From NCBI GenBank assembly GCA_017307735.1, contig JAFKGR010000025.1:1-57637 (forward strand): a stretch of DNA of 57,637 nucleotides. The letters are read 5' to 3'. The translations under genes were made by a program, and so were the position numbers. The notes under the pieces were generated by a model, which worked only from the letters and a program-made list of their open reading frames with translations, did not search any database and had not been told where the DNA came from. The stretch comes from Chitinophagaceae bacterium. Lineage in GTDB: Bacteria; Bacteroidota; Bacteroidia; Chitinophagales; Chitinophagaceae. This document shows positions 1 to 8,308 of the stretch, in pieces; position 1 is the stretch's first letter, and each line of letters begins with the position of its first letter.

Positions 1-1
1 T

Positions 2-145
2 AAACAAAAGATATCAGGTCAATTCAAATCTGCCGAAGGAGCCGATATGTTTGCTATCCTGAGATCAGTAATTGATACCACAATCAAATCGGGACAAAAT
101 GTTTTGAATGCCTTATCCCTTATCGCTATACTGGGGACTGAATAG
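2..145 (+). CDS. C-terminal end of an IS66-type transposase (partial, runs off the left edge)
   Basis: An open frame enters from the left edge and ends at TAG 143-145, giving 47 residues. It contains KQKISGQFKSAEGADMF followed by an ILRSVIDTTIKSGQNV stretch. This fits my memory of the C-terminal tail of IS66-family DDE transposases, where a QKISG-FR-EGA motif precedes an arginine-serine helix. Only the tail is visible, so whether the element is intact cannot be told. It would be the only insertion-sequence material recognised in the window. It lies in the same orientation as porV, with gldJ convergent to it. Confidence 0.55.
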   Translation, partial: KQKISGQFKSAEGADMFAILRSVIDTTIKSGQNVLNALSLIAILGTE

Positions 146-317
146 TTACGATTTTAATATTAAAAAAAATGACAGAAATTATTTTTTAATGAAGCAGGTA
201 AAAAATAAAAGGTTCGATAGGGATCGATAGAGAAATTATGAATAGAAATGATTTTGAAATACAGGGTGTTTTTTTATCAGAGGTATTTCAGGGAAGATTG
301 TTTTTTAGAAAGGGAAT

Positions 318-347
318 AAAAAAACCCTGCGAACTGCAGGGTCTTTT
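318..347. terminator. Bidirectional rho-independent terminator after gldJ
   Basis: A perfect 7-bp stem (ACCCTGC 324-330, GCAGGGT 336-342) with a 5-nt loop has an A-run on its left and CTTTT on its right. On the minus strand it is followed by a U-tract and lies just beyond the gldJ stop. On the plus strand it could also end read-through from the transposase side. Confidence 0.75.
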
Positions 348-370
348 AAATTATGTATGTTTATTAAACG

Positions 371-1942
371 CTATCTCTTGCGGTTGTTTTGTCTGCGTTT
401 TCCAAAGATATTTCCTTCTTTGAAACCGTTTCCTTCCGGACTTCCCAGGCGGGTCATCGCACAACGGAATCCTACTGTGCTGCTTGCCTGATCCTGTTCC
501 ATGTAGCGGCGTGCTCCGGGTGACAACCAATAAGGCATATCGTCCCAACTACCACCTTTTATCACTCTTGATTTATCACTTATCAGTGTATTCACTCCAT
601 ATTCATAAGTTACATTGCTGATGGAGTCTCCATCCAGATAGTTGATAACATCGCCTTTCTGATAATTAAATCTGCTTTGAGCTTCTGCATCCGAAACAAC
701 TCTTTTCTTCAGGTGGCCAAGCGTGTCTCTTTCATATTCACCCTGGCTGTTGCGGTAAAATTCAGTGAACTTATTCCCGCGGAAAGGTTCCACATCATCC
801 ACATCTATTGAGTTCATCGGCCTGTAAACATCGGCTACCCATTCGCTCACATTTCCGCTCATGTTATATAATCCGAATCCGTTTGGATAGAAAGATTTTA
901 CGGGACCGGGATAAGCGGCACGGTCATTCAGTCCGCCTGCAACGCCCATAACGTCACCATTTCCTCTCTTGAAGTTTGCTAAAAATTCACCCTGCCAGCT
1001 ACCTCTGCGGTTGTCCCTGAGTCCGTTTACATTTTTACTCCAGCTATAAACCTGCTGGTTGGTAAATAGTTCTTCACCACGGTTCTTTTCTTTGGTACGG
1101 GGTTTTGGATTTTCTGCAACCAGGCCATATGCTGCATATTCCCATTCAGCTTCGGTCGGGAGCCGATAGGCTGGAAGAAGAATACCGTCTTCAAATGTTA
1201 CAACTTTTCTTGGGCGGCCACTTACATCTTTCAAAGCGCCTTTCTTGGGAGCAGTTTTATTATTAATCTGATCCGGATCCATCAGATAAGTATCCGTATT
1301 GAATGTCATATCACCTTCGCCGCCTTTCATTGCAGCAAGAGGTGCTTTTTTATTCAGATAACCTTTGTCAATTAATATTTTTTCATTTACCCTGTCAGTA
1401 CGCCAAACACAAAAATCATGTGCCTGTTCCCAGGTTACCCCAACAACCGGATAGAAATTATATGCGGGGTATCTGAAATAATACTGAACCATAGGTTCAT
1501 TATAAGAGAGTTCACTTCTCCATACCAGCGTATCAGGAAGAGCCATCTTCATAATGGTGGTATCATTGTCGAAAGTGTTAGCCAGCCAATAAAGATATTC
1601 GCGGTAATGTACATTGGCTACTTCGGTTTCGTCCATATAAAAGGAATTGACACTCACGCGGCGCGGAACATTATTCCAGTCGCCCATGACATCGTCTTCT
1701 TTGGCGCCCATAATAAAAGTACCTCCCTGAACAAATACCAAACCGGGACCGGTTTTTTGTTCCTGGGCTTTTAATACATGGAAATTACCAAATTCTTTGT
1801 CATCGTAGTTCCATCCCGTGACGGAAGACTTTTCTTTTTTCTTTCCAAACAAACCTCCATTCTTACATGAACTGAAGGCAAATGATGCGGCCAGGACGAC
1901 AAGGGTAAGTTTCCCGGCAGAAATGAATTTTGACATGTACAT
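371..1942 (-). CDS. gldJ: Gliding motility / type IX secretion lipoprotein GldJ
   Basis: This 523-residue protein is an FGE-sulfatase-fold lipoprotein. GldJ is an outer-membrane-associated component needed for gliding and for stability of the T9SS GldK ring in Bacteroidota. The N-terminus has a lipoprotein signal ending at Cys26 (SFAFSSC). The fold begins near residue 70 with FVQGGTFIMGA and continues with SFYMDETEVAN, RLPTEAEWEYAAYG, MSGNVSEWVADVY and a C-terminal VIKGGSWDD...GFRCA block. The segments TGWNYDDKEFGNF and FCVWRTDRVNEKIL match GldJ better than GldK. A second ATG two codons downstream is an equally possible start. porV lies divergently 355 bp away; in Flavobacterium the two genes are neighbours with porU between them, which is absent here. 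The C-terminus is basic (GKRRQNNRKR). Confidence 0.9.
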   Translation of the reverse strand: MYMSKFISAGKLTLVVLAASFAFSSCKNGGLFGKKKEKSSVTGWNYDDKEFGNFHVLKAQEQKTGPGLVFVQGGTFIMGAKEDDVMGDWNNVPRRVSVNSFYMDETEVANVHYREYLYWLANTFDNDTTIMKMALPDTLVWRSELSYNEPMVQYYFRYPAYNFYPVVGVTWEQAHDFCVWRTDRVNEKILIDKGYLNKKAPLAAMKGGEGDMTFNTDTYLMDPDQINNKTAPKKGALKDVSGRPRKVVTFEDGILLPAYRLPTEAEWEYAAYGLVAENPKPRTKEKNRGEELFTNQQVYSWSKNVNGLRDNRRGSWQGEFLANFKRGNGDVMGVAGGLNDRAAYPGPVKSFYPNGFGLYNMSGNVSEWVADVYRPMNSIDVDDVEPFRGNKFTEFYRNSQGEYERDTLGHLKKRVVSDAEAQSRFNYQKGDVINYLDGDSISNVTYEYGVNTLISDKSRVIKGGSWDDMPYWLSPGARRYMEQDQASSTVGFRCAMTRLGSPEGNGFKEGNIFGKRRQNNRKR

Positions 1943-2209
1943 TCGTTTTGCAGATTAATTAACGAAAGGTTTTCTTTCTTATTGTACTGAGGATGTAAAT
2001 GCGAATATAAATACTTTCGGTAATGATACCGGATAGCTGAACAAAAAATCCCTTATGGAAAAGGAATTTTACATAGCGTTCACATAAACAGGTATTGTAA
2101 AAAACGTTGGATCCTTTCTAAAAAAATATTTATACAATATTGTAAAGAGGTATTCGTTTTTATTGACGATGCCATTTTTCCGGTGCCTGAATATGCAGCA
2201 ATATAAAAA

Positions 2210-2239
2210 TTGGCTTATTAATTAAATCAATTATTTTTA
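2210..2239 (+). promoter_or_regulatory. Candidate Bacteroidota promoter upstream of porV
   Basis: TTG at 2210-2212 is followed after 19 nt by TATTTTTA at 2232-2239. This is close to the Bacteroidota -33 TTG and -7 TAnnTTTG boxes; only the last G is missing. It lies about 58 nt before the porV ATG, in the 355-bp gldJ-porV divergent gap. The rest of that gap is AT-rich and shows no other recognisable feature. Confidence 0.35.
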
Positions 2240-2297
2240 CAAACCCAAAAGAAACAATATCGCCGCACCTCTACCTAATTAAGATCAATAAGTACAC

Positions 2298-3467
2298 ATG
2301 AAACATGCGATTTTGAAGTTTGCGGCATTAACTATGCTTGTAGGCTGTTCTATTTTGGTAAAAGGCCAGAGCGCTTCTGAGAGAATAAATGTTGTAACAA
2401 CTGCAGTTCCTTTTTTAAGAATATCACCCGATGCCCGCGCAGGTGGAATGGGCGATGCAGGAATTGCTACAATACCAGACGCCAGCTCCATTTATTGGAA
2501 TCTTGCAAAAATCCCGTTTGCAAAAAGCAATTCAGCGGTTTCCCTTACCTACACACCGTGGTTAAAGGCGCTTGATCTGAATGATGTTTATCTTGTGTCT
2601 GCTGCGGGTTATCATCAGATAGACGAGTTGCAGGCAATTTCAGCTTCAGTACGTTACTTTAGTCTTGGTAATATTCAATTCACTGATAACAATGGTAATT
2701 CATTGGGCTCCTACAGGCCAAGGGAATTTGCAATTGATGCGGGATATAGCAGAAAACTTTCGGATGTCTTAGGCCTCGGTATTGCATTGAGGTATATTAA
2801 TTCTAACCTGGCGAGCGGACAATCCAGCAGCGGTTCCACCTATAAAGCAGGTACTTCGGTGGCAGGTGATTTAAGTTTATTTTATAATGGATCTCAGTCG
2901 GGCGACCAGAGCGGAATAAATTGGGGTGTTACCCTTTCCAATCTCGGATCAAAAATCGCTTATACAAATGACGCTTCCGAAAGAGATTACATCCCTGCCA
3001 ATTTGGGTTTGGGTGTGGCCTATGTGGATAAGGTAGATGATATCAATAAAATCACTTTTGCATTAGATGTAAATAAATTATTGGTTCCGACACCTCCGGC
3101 TTTGGGTGATTCAGCAGGGCTGGCTGATTATCGCAATAAAGGTGTGGTATCAAGTTGGTTCAGTTCATTTGGTGATGCACCGGGCGGATTCAGTGAAGAG
3201 TTGAAAGAGTTTACTTTAAGCCTTGGTGCAGAATACAGCTACAACGATCAGTTTTTCTTCCGTGGCGGATATTTTTATGAAGCGCCCACCAAAGGAGACA
3301 GAAAATATTTTACACTCGGCGCGGGAATAAATTACAATGTTTTCGGATTGAATTTTTCTTACCTGATTCCAAGCGGGAGCGGTGTTAACAGGAATCCGCT
3401 TTCAAATACATTGCGGTTCAGTTTGCTGTTAAATCTGGATCCCAATGCAGTATCGGGAAATCAATGA
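2298..3467 (+). CDS. porV: Type IX secretion system outer membrane protein PorV
   Basis: This 389-residue protein has a signal peptide (cleavage near GQ/SASE, residue 24). PorV is a FadL-like beta-barrel that shuttles T9SS cargo from the SprA translocon to the PorU sortase at the cell surface. The diagnostic N-terminal block TTAVPFLRISPDARAGGMG follows the signal, then DAGIATIPDASSIYWNLAKI; amphipathic strands continue to a short hydrophobic C-terminal strand. Length is normal for PorV. It is transcribed alone and followed by a strong terminator. With gldJ next door and porT at 36 kb it indicates that the organism has a T9SS. Confidence 0.92.
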   Translation: MKHAILKFAALTMLVGCSILVKGQSASERINVVTTAVPFLRISPDARAGGMGDAGIATIPDASSIYWNLAKIPFAKSNSAVSLTYTPWLKALDLNDVYLVSAAGYHQIDELQAISASVRYFSLGNIQFTDNNGNSLGSYRPREFAIDAGYSRKLSDVLGLGIALRYINSNLASGQSSSGSTYKAGTSVAGDLSLFYNGSQSGDQSGINWGVTLSNLGSKIAYTNDASERDYIPANLGLGVAYVDKVDDINKITFALDVNKLLVPTPPALGDSAGLADYRNKGVVSSWFSSFGDAPGGFSEELKEFTLSLGAEYSYNDQFFFRGGYFYEAPTKGDRKYFTLGAGINYNVFGLNFSYLIPSGSGVNRNPLSNTLRFSLLLNLDPNAVSGNQ

Positions 3468-3490
3468 TAAATGGTTTGAACAAGAAAATG

Positions 3491-3529
3491 AAGAGGCTGT
3501 ATCCTAAGACATTTGGTACAGCCTCTTTT
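3491..3529 (+). terminator. Rho-independent terminator after porV
   Basis: A perfect 11-bp stem (AAGAGGCTGTA 3491-3501 pairing with TACAGCCTCTT 3517-3527) with a 15-nt loop runs into TTTT. It begins 23 nt after the porV stop. Confidence 0.85.
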
Positions 3530-3751
3530 GTTTGTAGTTTTTGATTTTTCGCGTAGTTTGATGAGGCACGAAAAAGAGGTACTTTGATAATGTATGTTAA
3601 TCATGATGTAAGCAGAGCAAAAATTATACTCCGTTATCCTGAAAACTCACTTGTTCACACTGTATGGAAATAAAAAGGGGATTTCCTTTTGAGACAGGAT
3701 AAAGTTTTCCTAATCCGGAATCGGGCAGCAATTATTATAAACACTTTTTCG

Positions 3752-3775
3752 CAGGCAGGTGAGGACACCTGCCTG
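3752..3775. repeat. Perfect palindrome, CAGGCAGGTG type
   Basis: CAGGCAGGTG (3752-3761) pairs perfectly with CACCTGCCTG (3766-3775) across a 4-nt loop. There is no U-tract and no upstream gene, so a REP-like mobile palindrome is more likely than a terminator. Its CCTGCC/GGCAGG core also bounds the insert that splits the RHS gene at 5412-5454. Confidence 0.6.
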
Positions 3776-3805
3776 TAAAATCAGCTACGGGAGTGATAAT
3801 CCTGC

Positions 3806-3900
3806 CCGGATAGGAATTATTCTTGTGGCAACACTTTCAAAAATTGGTTTGGGTTTCGAAAAATCTTTTAGCCGGATAGGAATTATTCTTGTGGTAACAC
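3806..3900 (+). repeat. Pair of 29-bp direct repeats
   Basis: A 29-bp unit starting CCGGATAGGAATTATTC occurs at 3806-3834 and again at 3872-3900 with one difference (C/T near the end). The words AAAATCAGCTAC also precede the first copy and follow the second. The block looks like a small repeated intergenic element. Confidence 0.65.
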
Positions 3901-3919
3901 CCGCCCATAAAATCAGCTA

Positions 3920-3942
3920 CCGGTCGGTGTCGCACCGACCGG
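3920..3942. repeat. Perfect palindrome, GGTCGGTG/CACCGACC type
   Basis: CCGGTCGGTG (3920-3929) pairs perfectly with CACCGACCGG (3933-3942) across a 3-nt loop. A sister copy with the same 8-bp core lies at 50390-50412, so this is a dispersed REP-like family, not a local terminator. Confidence 0.65.
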
Positions 3943-4381
3943 AATTAATACCTACATAGAAAATTTGGAATACTCTTGGTAATTATAATCCTTTTCCGGA
4001 AACGGTTTCCTGACTGTATGAAAGGAAGCACGGAGAGAGTAATTTGATTAGAGTGCACACTTCGGAACATTCGTTTTCCACCGGTGTTATTGTTCTTTAA
4101 ACGCTGCTTTGCAGGAAATATTTCATCCCTGTTTTCTTCGCCCTTTCTCCGCCCCTTGTCCGTACCATTCCGTATATCCGGGCGGAGATGGTACGGCACA
4201 GGTATAGCGCAGGTATAGGAAATTGCCGGAGAAGTAATTCACGGATTTCTGATTTTTCATTTTGTCCTTTTTCATACAAGATTCAGTAGCACTACGCAAA
4301 GATTCAGTGGCAGTACGCAAAAATATCAGCCGCTAAATGGCTTCTTTTGTATAAGAACAAAATCCGGAAGTTTTTATACTG

Positions 4382-5434
4382 ATGCTCCTCTTCAAAAAGA
4401 CTGCCATGGAAAAAGTAATCAACTTCCTTGACAAACCGGAATTCATTCGCGTCAGTGGTAAGGGAACCCTGCAAATTATTTATGATGCCGACGGCAATAA
4501 GTTGCAACGCATTTTCACACCCGACGGAGGTAACGCAAAAACCACTACTTATATTAATGAATTCGTATATCAGGGCGACAGCCTCTCCTATATCAATTTT
4601 GAGGAGGGCAGAATACGCCTGCTCACCCCGGTATCTCAAAACAACGGATACGACGGCCTGGCCATAGACGGCAATATAGACCTGCCAAACGGCAAAAGGG
4701 GCGCTTTTGATTACTTCATCAGGGATTACCAGGAGAACGTGAGGATGATACTGACGCAGGAAACGCATTATGGTATCAATGAGGCTACAATGGAACCTGA
4801 AAGGGCCGGTAGTGAGGAACCTTACTTCGGGCAACAGGGCAGCAGCAATGAAGTAGCCGCCACCCGTATTGCCAAACCCGGCGGATGGAATGCCAATACC
4901 AGCAGCAGCGTAAGCAAGCTCAGCAAACTCACCGGCCATACCATAGGGCCCAACAGCCTCCTGAAAGTAATGGCAGGCGATGTGCTGAGTGCCAAAGCGG
5001 ATTATTACTATCCCGGGCCGGTAACCAATAATAGCAACAGCCAGATCGCTGATATTGTGACCGGACTGATACAGGCCATTACCGGCAGCCCTGCTGTGAA
5101 CCCCATCGTGCATGGCAGTACCGCCAATATCAGCAGCGACCTGAACGGGAGTGTTCCTTTTGCGAGCCTTGCTGATCCGGATAAAAATGCTACCGATAAT
5201 ATCCCGAGAGCCTATCTGAACATCATGTTCTTCAATGAGAGGTTTGAATTTGTAGAAGAAGGCAGCATGGCGCTGAGGGTAAGCCAGCCGGGAGACGGGG
5301 CGGCACCGCTGGTGTTGTCGGATATCAAGGCACCGAAGAACGGGTATGTGTATATTTATCTGAGCAATCCGCCAAAGGGCGGACAAGTTAAGAATGATGA
5401 TGCCGTTTATTTTCCTGCCCGACTACTAATTTAG
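4382..5434 (+). pseudogene. RHS core fragment, 5'-truncated and interrupted (cassette 1, upstream part)
   Basis: The 350-residue frame reads as the late part of an RHS/YD-repeat shell protein: a repeat with LQIIYDADGNKLQRIF, then DYFIRDYQENVRMILTQE and a long spacer. A complete RHS protein would carry many more YD repeats and an N-terminal secretion region before this point, so the gene is truncated at its 5' end and the ATG at 4382 is probably not a genuine start. From 5082 on, the DNA is nearly identical to 10399 onward. At 5411 the reading frame runs into a 43-bp insert and stops at 5434; in the undamaged copy at 10.7 kb it continues VYWDNFTVSYTRG. The remainder of cassette 1 continues in the next frame at 5442. 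A broken RHS gene is well supported; residual function is unlikely. Confidence 0.75.
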
Positions 5435-5454
5435 AATATATTTGTTGGCAGGCG
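5412..5454. repeat. 43-bp palindrome-ended insert disrupting the RHS core
   Basis: Compared with the intact copy at 10.7 kb (...GGTTTATT/GGGATAAC...), cassette 1 carries 43 extra bases. The insert is bounded by CCTGCC (5414-5419) and GGCAGG (5447-5452) in inverted orientation around an AT-rich centre. Its length is not a multiple of three and it brings a TAG stop at 5432-5434. Confidence 0.7.
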
Positions 5455-6608
5455 GGGATAACTTCACTGTCAGCTTTACAAGAGGAAAGATAATTGAAGA
5501 AAACCATTATTATGCTTTCGGTTTACGGATAGCCGGTATCAGTAGCCGGAAGTTTGATGGAGGAATGGAAGGTTCTTTGAAAAATGAGTTTCTATACCAA
5601 GGTGATTTTGCGGAATTGGATGAGGATATCGGGTGGTACGATTTTGAATTAAGAAATTATGATGCGCAGATTGGAAGATTTACAACTCTTGACCCCTTTG
5701 ATCAATTTGCAAGTGGGTATGTAGGAATGGGTAATAATCCAATAAGCATAGCAGACCCAAGCGGTGGATTAGGAATAGACTTTGGAACACTTGGAAGTTT
5801 TACAGGAAGTGTTTTAGCAGACAGGGCATTGGTAACATTGGGCGGTGCAGCTTTAGGGTTTGGTATTGATAAGTTAGGGGGCGGTAATGGTTGGAAAGGT
5901 GCAGCGATAGGCGGAACGGTTGGATTAGCGGGAACATTTATACCACCGTTTGATATTGGAAATATCGGAAGTGCTTTAGGGAAAGCAGCACCAAGTATTG
6001 CTGTACATGCAGCAGATATAGCAGTTCAAACGATAGCATCTCATGAGAATGAAAAAGTAATTCAATCAGGAATAGATAATCAATATAACGTAATGTTTGC
6101 AGGGTATAGCCCCAATCAATTCCCTTCTTTCAAAACATTATTATCAAACTATCCATTACCATATAATATTCGTCCAGACCGAACCCCCATAAATCCCAAA
6201 TTACCATTGGATGATGCAACAGGAGCAAATTTTTTATACTTCAATCAATGTGCAATAAGAGTCAGCCTTTCATTAAGAAGGTCAGGCGTAAGTTTAGCCG
6301 GAGCAAAAAATATAACAAATCCAGGGCATAGTCCGTATGGGAATGGTAATATTTTAGGAGCAACAAATTTGGCTGGCTTCTTATTGAAGTTCGGTACACC
6401 AGAAGCGTATGATGGCACAAAGACCGATGTTGTTTCCAAGATAAAAAATAGAACGGGTATAGTGTACTTTGAGAATTTTATTGAAGATGGAAGAAGAACA
6501 CATTCAGCTACTCATATTGATTTATGGAATAAAACTAATTACCAAAGTCCTTTTCCTTTTTCACAAATGTTTGATGCAACAAGAATTCTTTTTTGGGAAA
6601 TAAAATAG
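5442..6608 (+). CDS. RHS core end fused to a Tae4-like peptidoglycan amidase toxin tip (cassette 1, downstream part)
   Basis: The 388-residue frame starts at a weak TTG directly after the insert. It holds the end of the RHS core: YAFGLRIAGISSRKF, NYDAQIGRFTTLDPF, then NPISIADPSGG. A glycine-rich linker (about residues 112-200) follows, then a C-terminal toxin. The toxin has FNQCAIRVSLSLRRSG with candidate catalytic Cys270 and THIDLWNK with candidate His358, followed by a closing TRILFWEI strand. This Cys...HxDLW layout is that of the Tae4 amidases (NlpC/P60-like), which cleave the D-Glu/mDAP bond of peptidoglycan and are best known as type VI effectors. The next gene encodes an exported protein, fitting a periplasmic target. 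Because the core is split and truncated, this tip is probably not expressed as a full toxin. Confidence 0.75.
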   Translation: MLAGGDNFTVSFTRGKIIEENHYYAFGLRIAGISSRKFDGGMEGSLKNEFLYQGDFAELDEDIGWYDFELRNYDAQIGRFTTLDPFDQFASGYVGMGNNPISIADPSGGLGIDFGTLGSFTGSVLADRALVTLGGAALGFGIDKLGGGNGWKGAAIGGTVGLAGTFIPPFDIGNIGSALGKAAPSIAVHAADIAVQTIASHENEKVIQSGIDNQYNVMFAGYSPNQFPSFKTLLSNYPLPYNIRPDRTPINPKLPLDDATGANFLYFNQCAIRVSLSLRRSGVSLAGAKNITNPGHSPYGNGNILGATNLAGFLLKFGTPEAYDGTKTDVVSKIKNRTGIVYFENFIEDGRRTHSATHIDLWNKTNYQSPFPFSQMFDATRILFWEIK

Positions 6609-6614
6609 ACAAGG

Positions 6615-7019
6615 ATGAACAATAAAGTATTAATAATAATTATCGCACTATTACTGTCATTTGGATATTCGTCCGCTCAAAGCTCATTCCCCAAACAGCT
6701 TGCTGGTTATTGGATTAGTTATGAATATGAAAAAGTGTTAGCGGATAGTCAAAGTGAAAAAATTGGTGCTTTAATCTCACCACAGTTCCTATATTTTGAT
6801 TCTTTAGGAAGATGTACTATTCAAACGAGAATTGAACATAAGTTAGCAATAGGCAAGCCTGTTAGAAGCAGAAATTTTGGAGATGCATTACAATTTACAT
6901 ACATCATTAATAAAAGCAAGATTAATGTTAATCAAGTAAAAGACGATAATAATTTACTTTATGTAACTTTTAGTGATGTTCCTGTAAGTATTGTATTTAA
7001 GAGGTACGAGCAAAATTGA
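6615..7019 (+). CDS. Putative exported immunity protein for the Tae4-like tip
   Basis: This 134-residue protein starts 6 bp after the toxin stop. It has a clear signal peptide (NNKVLIIIIALLLSFGYSSAQ, about 22 residues) and a compact beta-rich remainder containing LAGYWISYEYEKVL and a final VPVSIVFKRYE strand. I do not recognise the family. The shape (SP plus LAGYWIS...) recalls small lipocalin-like periplasmic proteins. Position, spacing and export fit an immunity protein that blocks a peptidoglycan amidase in the periplasm, the role Tai4 plays for Tae4, though no sequence likeness to Tai4 is evident to me. A terminator follows. Confidence 0.6.
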   Translation: MNNKVLIIIIALLLSFGYSSAQSSFPKQLAGYWISYEYEKVLADSQSEKIGALISPQFLYFDSLGRCTIQTRIEHKLAIGKPVRSRNFGDALQFTYIINKSKINVNQVKDDNNLLYVTFSDVPVSIVFKRYEQN

Positions 7020-7045
7020 GAATAGGCAAACAATTTTGAAAATGA

Positions 7046-7075
7046 CGCTGGCTACAATCCAGCGGCATTTTTATT
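7046..7075 (+). terminator. Rho-independent terminator after the cassette-1 immunity gene
   Basis: CGCTGG (7046-7051) pairs with CCAGCG (7059-7064) over a 7-nt loop and is followed by GCATTTTTATTT. It lies 27 nt past the immunity gene stop and closes the first toxin-immunity unit. Confidence 0.65.
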
Positions 7076-7097
7076 TAAATGCTTTTTATGCTTTAAG

Positions 7098-7211
7098 CCC
7101 TGGGATACCTCTTACGATCCAAAATATTATGATAAAATGTTAGTAGATAACCGTAAAAAACCTTTGCATTTAATACATAGGAAACAAAGAGATTTATTAG
7201 AGATGATTTAA
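7098..7211 (+). pseudogene. Possible coding remnant between cassettes 1 and 2
   Basis: A 37-residue open stretch reads PWDTSYDPKYYDKMLVD then NRKKPLHLIHRKQRDLLEMI before TAA 7209-7211. Composition is protein-like, but there is no start codon and no family I recognise. It may be the tail of an eroded toxin or immunity gene. The rest of 7020-7331 has only the terminator and AT-rich sequence. Confidence 0.25.
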
Positions 7212-7345
7212 ACTCATAATATATATATAGCAAAAATAATTACCTACTGGCTTCTCGCTTATCCATCGTTTATTATTCTGATTTAACTTGGCCTTATCCG
7301 TAGTTTCAACTTTTCAGCAGAACAAGCCACTGAAATACTTTCGGA

Positions 7346-8305
7346 TTGCGGATAGCAGGAATCAGCAGCAGAAAATTTGATGCGGGGACGGAGGGTGAGC
7401 TTATCAACCACTATCTTTACAACGACAAAGAGCTCTTTGAAGATGCAGATCTTAACTGGTACGACTATGGATTTAGAAACTACGATGCTCAGAACTTGTC
7501 TCGCCGAAGGCGGATAGCGCGTTTCACACAGCTTGATCCACTTACGTGGGAATACCCTGAATTGACCAATTACCAGTATGCCAGTGATGAACCGATTGCC
7601 AATGTGGATATGGATGGGCTGGAAGGAGCAAGTTCTGTGGTTTCCAAAGCAGATTTCTTTTTAGATGGGGCAAAAAATATTGCTGTTGAGTCTCTATCTC
7701 CAGTGGTGTTGGTAGCTAAGGTTAAGTCTGTTGTTAAACCTCTTTCATTTATAGAGAAAACCACAAAAGTTCTGAAAGATGTAGGCTCGGGAATAAGTTG
7801 GTTTGCGAAAGGATTGTGGAATGAAGGTATGATGCCAACGGTCGACTGGTTCAATCATAACATAAATCCTGCGTATGGAATTTTTAATGGTATAAATTCT
7901 CAATTCACCGGTCAGGATTTTTTGAGTGGAGAGCCTATGACCAGAGCGCAGGGAGTGAGTGATTTTGCCTTGTCTGTAATACCTGGAATGAAATTGGAAA
8001 GTGCCGCGGTGAAAGAAGGAGAAAGGCTTTTCTTGAAAGAGAGTGAAAAAGTTGTTTCTAAAAAATTAAAAAAGTTTTTACCAACCTTAGATGCAACTGG
8101 AAAGGTTCACGGTGATTTGCCGAAAGTAAAGGATTTAGCGAATTATTCTAAAGAAGAACTTCAGACACTATTAGGGGAATTAAAACAGAGTGTCAAGAAA
8201 AGGATAAAAGTGACCTCAAAAATGGGGCGAGATCGAGCTCACGGCCAGCGGCAAGGTGCGGAACAGGATTTGATAAAATCACTTGAAAAATATCTTGGTC
8301 AATAA
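7346..8305 (+). CDS. Orphan RHS cassette 2: core end plus pre-toxin and unassigned toxin tip
   Basis: Similarity to the RHS core begins abruptly near 7332 and no ATG or plausible ribosome site precedes it; the first possible start is the TTG at 7346, which is a core leucine in the other copies. The core end runs from LRIAGISSRKF through NWYDYGFRNYDAQ, TQLDPLTW and ASDEPIANVDMDGLEG. The tip then has a hydrophobic linker and a segment (FTGQDFLSGEPMTRAQGVSD) resembling pre-toxin TG domains. The final 70 residues are helical and charged with SKEELQTLLGELKQS and RAHGQRQGAEQDL, loosely like the polymorphic toxin type 28 pattern. That toxin assignment is weak. A 4-bp-spaced putative immunity gene follows. 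It looks like a silent tip rather than an independent gene. Confidence 0.7.
   Translation: MRIAGISSRKFDAGTEGELINHYLYNDKELFEDADLNWYDYGFRNYDAQNLSRRRRIARFTQLDPLTWEYPELTNYQYASDEPIANVDMDGLEGASSVVSKADFFLDGAKNIAVESLSPVVLVAKVKSVVKPLSFIEKTTKVLKDVGSGISWFAKGLWNEGMMPTVDWFNHNINPAYGIFNGINSQFTGQDFLSGEPMTRAQGVSDFALSVIPGMKLESAAVKEGERLFLKESEKVVSKKLKKFLPTLDATGKVHGDLPKVKDLANYSKEELQTLLGELKQSVKKRIKVTSKMGRDRAHGQRQGAEQDLIKSLEKYLGQ
7493..7513 (+). repeat. 21-bp in-frame palindromic insert in RHS core (cassette 2)
   Basis: Where cassette 1 reads NYDAQ-IGRFT, this copy reads NYDAQ-NLSRRRR-IARFT. The extra seven codons contain CTCGCCGAAGGCGG, the reverse complement of the CCGCCTTCGGCGAG palindrome found in intergenic DNA at 41.8, 50.56 and 57.33 kb. 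Confidence 0.75.
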
Positions 8306-8308
8306 TTT

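Larger units (their letters stand above)
3530..4381. other. Gene-free stretch with repeats between porV and the RHS island
   Basis: No convincing gene is present; short frames here have no signal, motif or plausible start. The stretch holds two perfect hairpins (3752-3775 and 3920-3942), a direct repeat pair (3806-3834 and 3872-3900) and a 20-bp near-tandem duplication (4278-4297 and 4299-4318, two mismatches). It looks like eroded accessory DNA upstream of the truncated RHS gene. Confidence 0.5.

Noticed and set aside
238..423. 61-residue plus-strand frame after the transposase tail
   Set aside because: It runs through the gldJ terminator hairpin and into the gldJ coding strand; composition is not protein-like.
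4304..5386. 360-residue minus-strand frame opposite the RHS core
   Set aside because: Exact antisense of the RHS frame, whose YD-repeat and core motifs are clear; the same shadow appears again at 10389-11111, as expected from the duplicated DNA.
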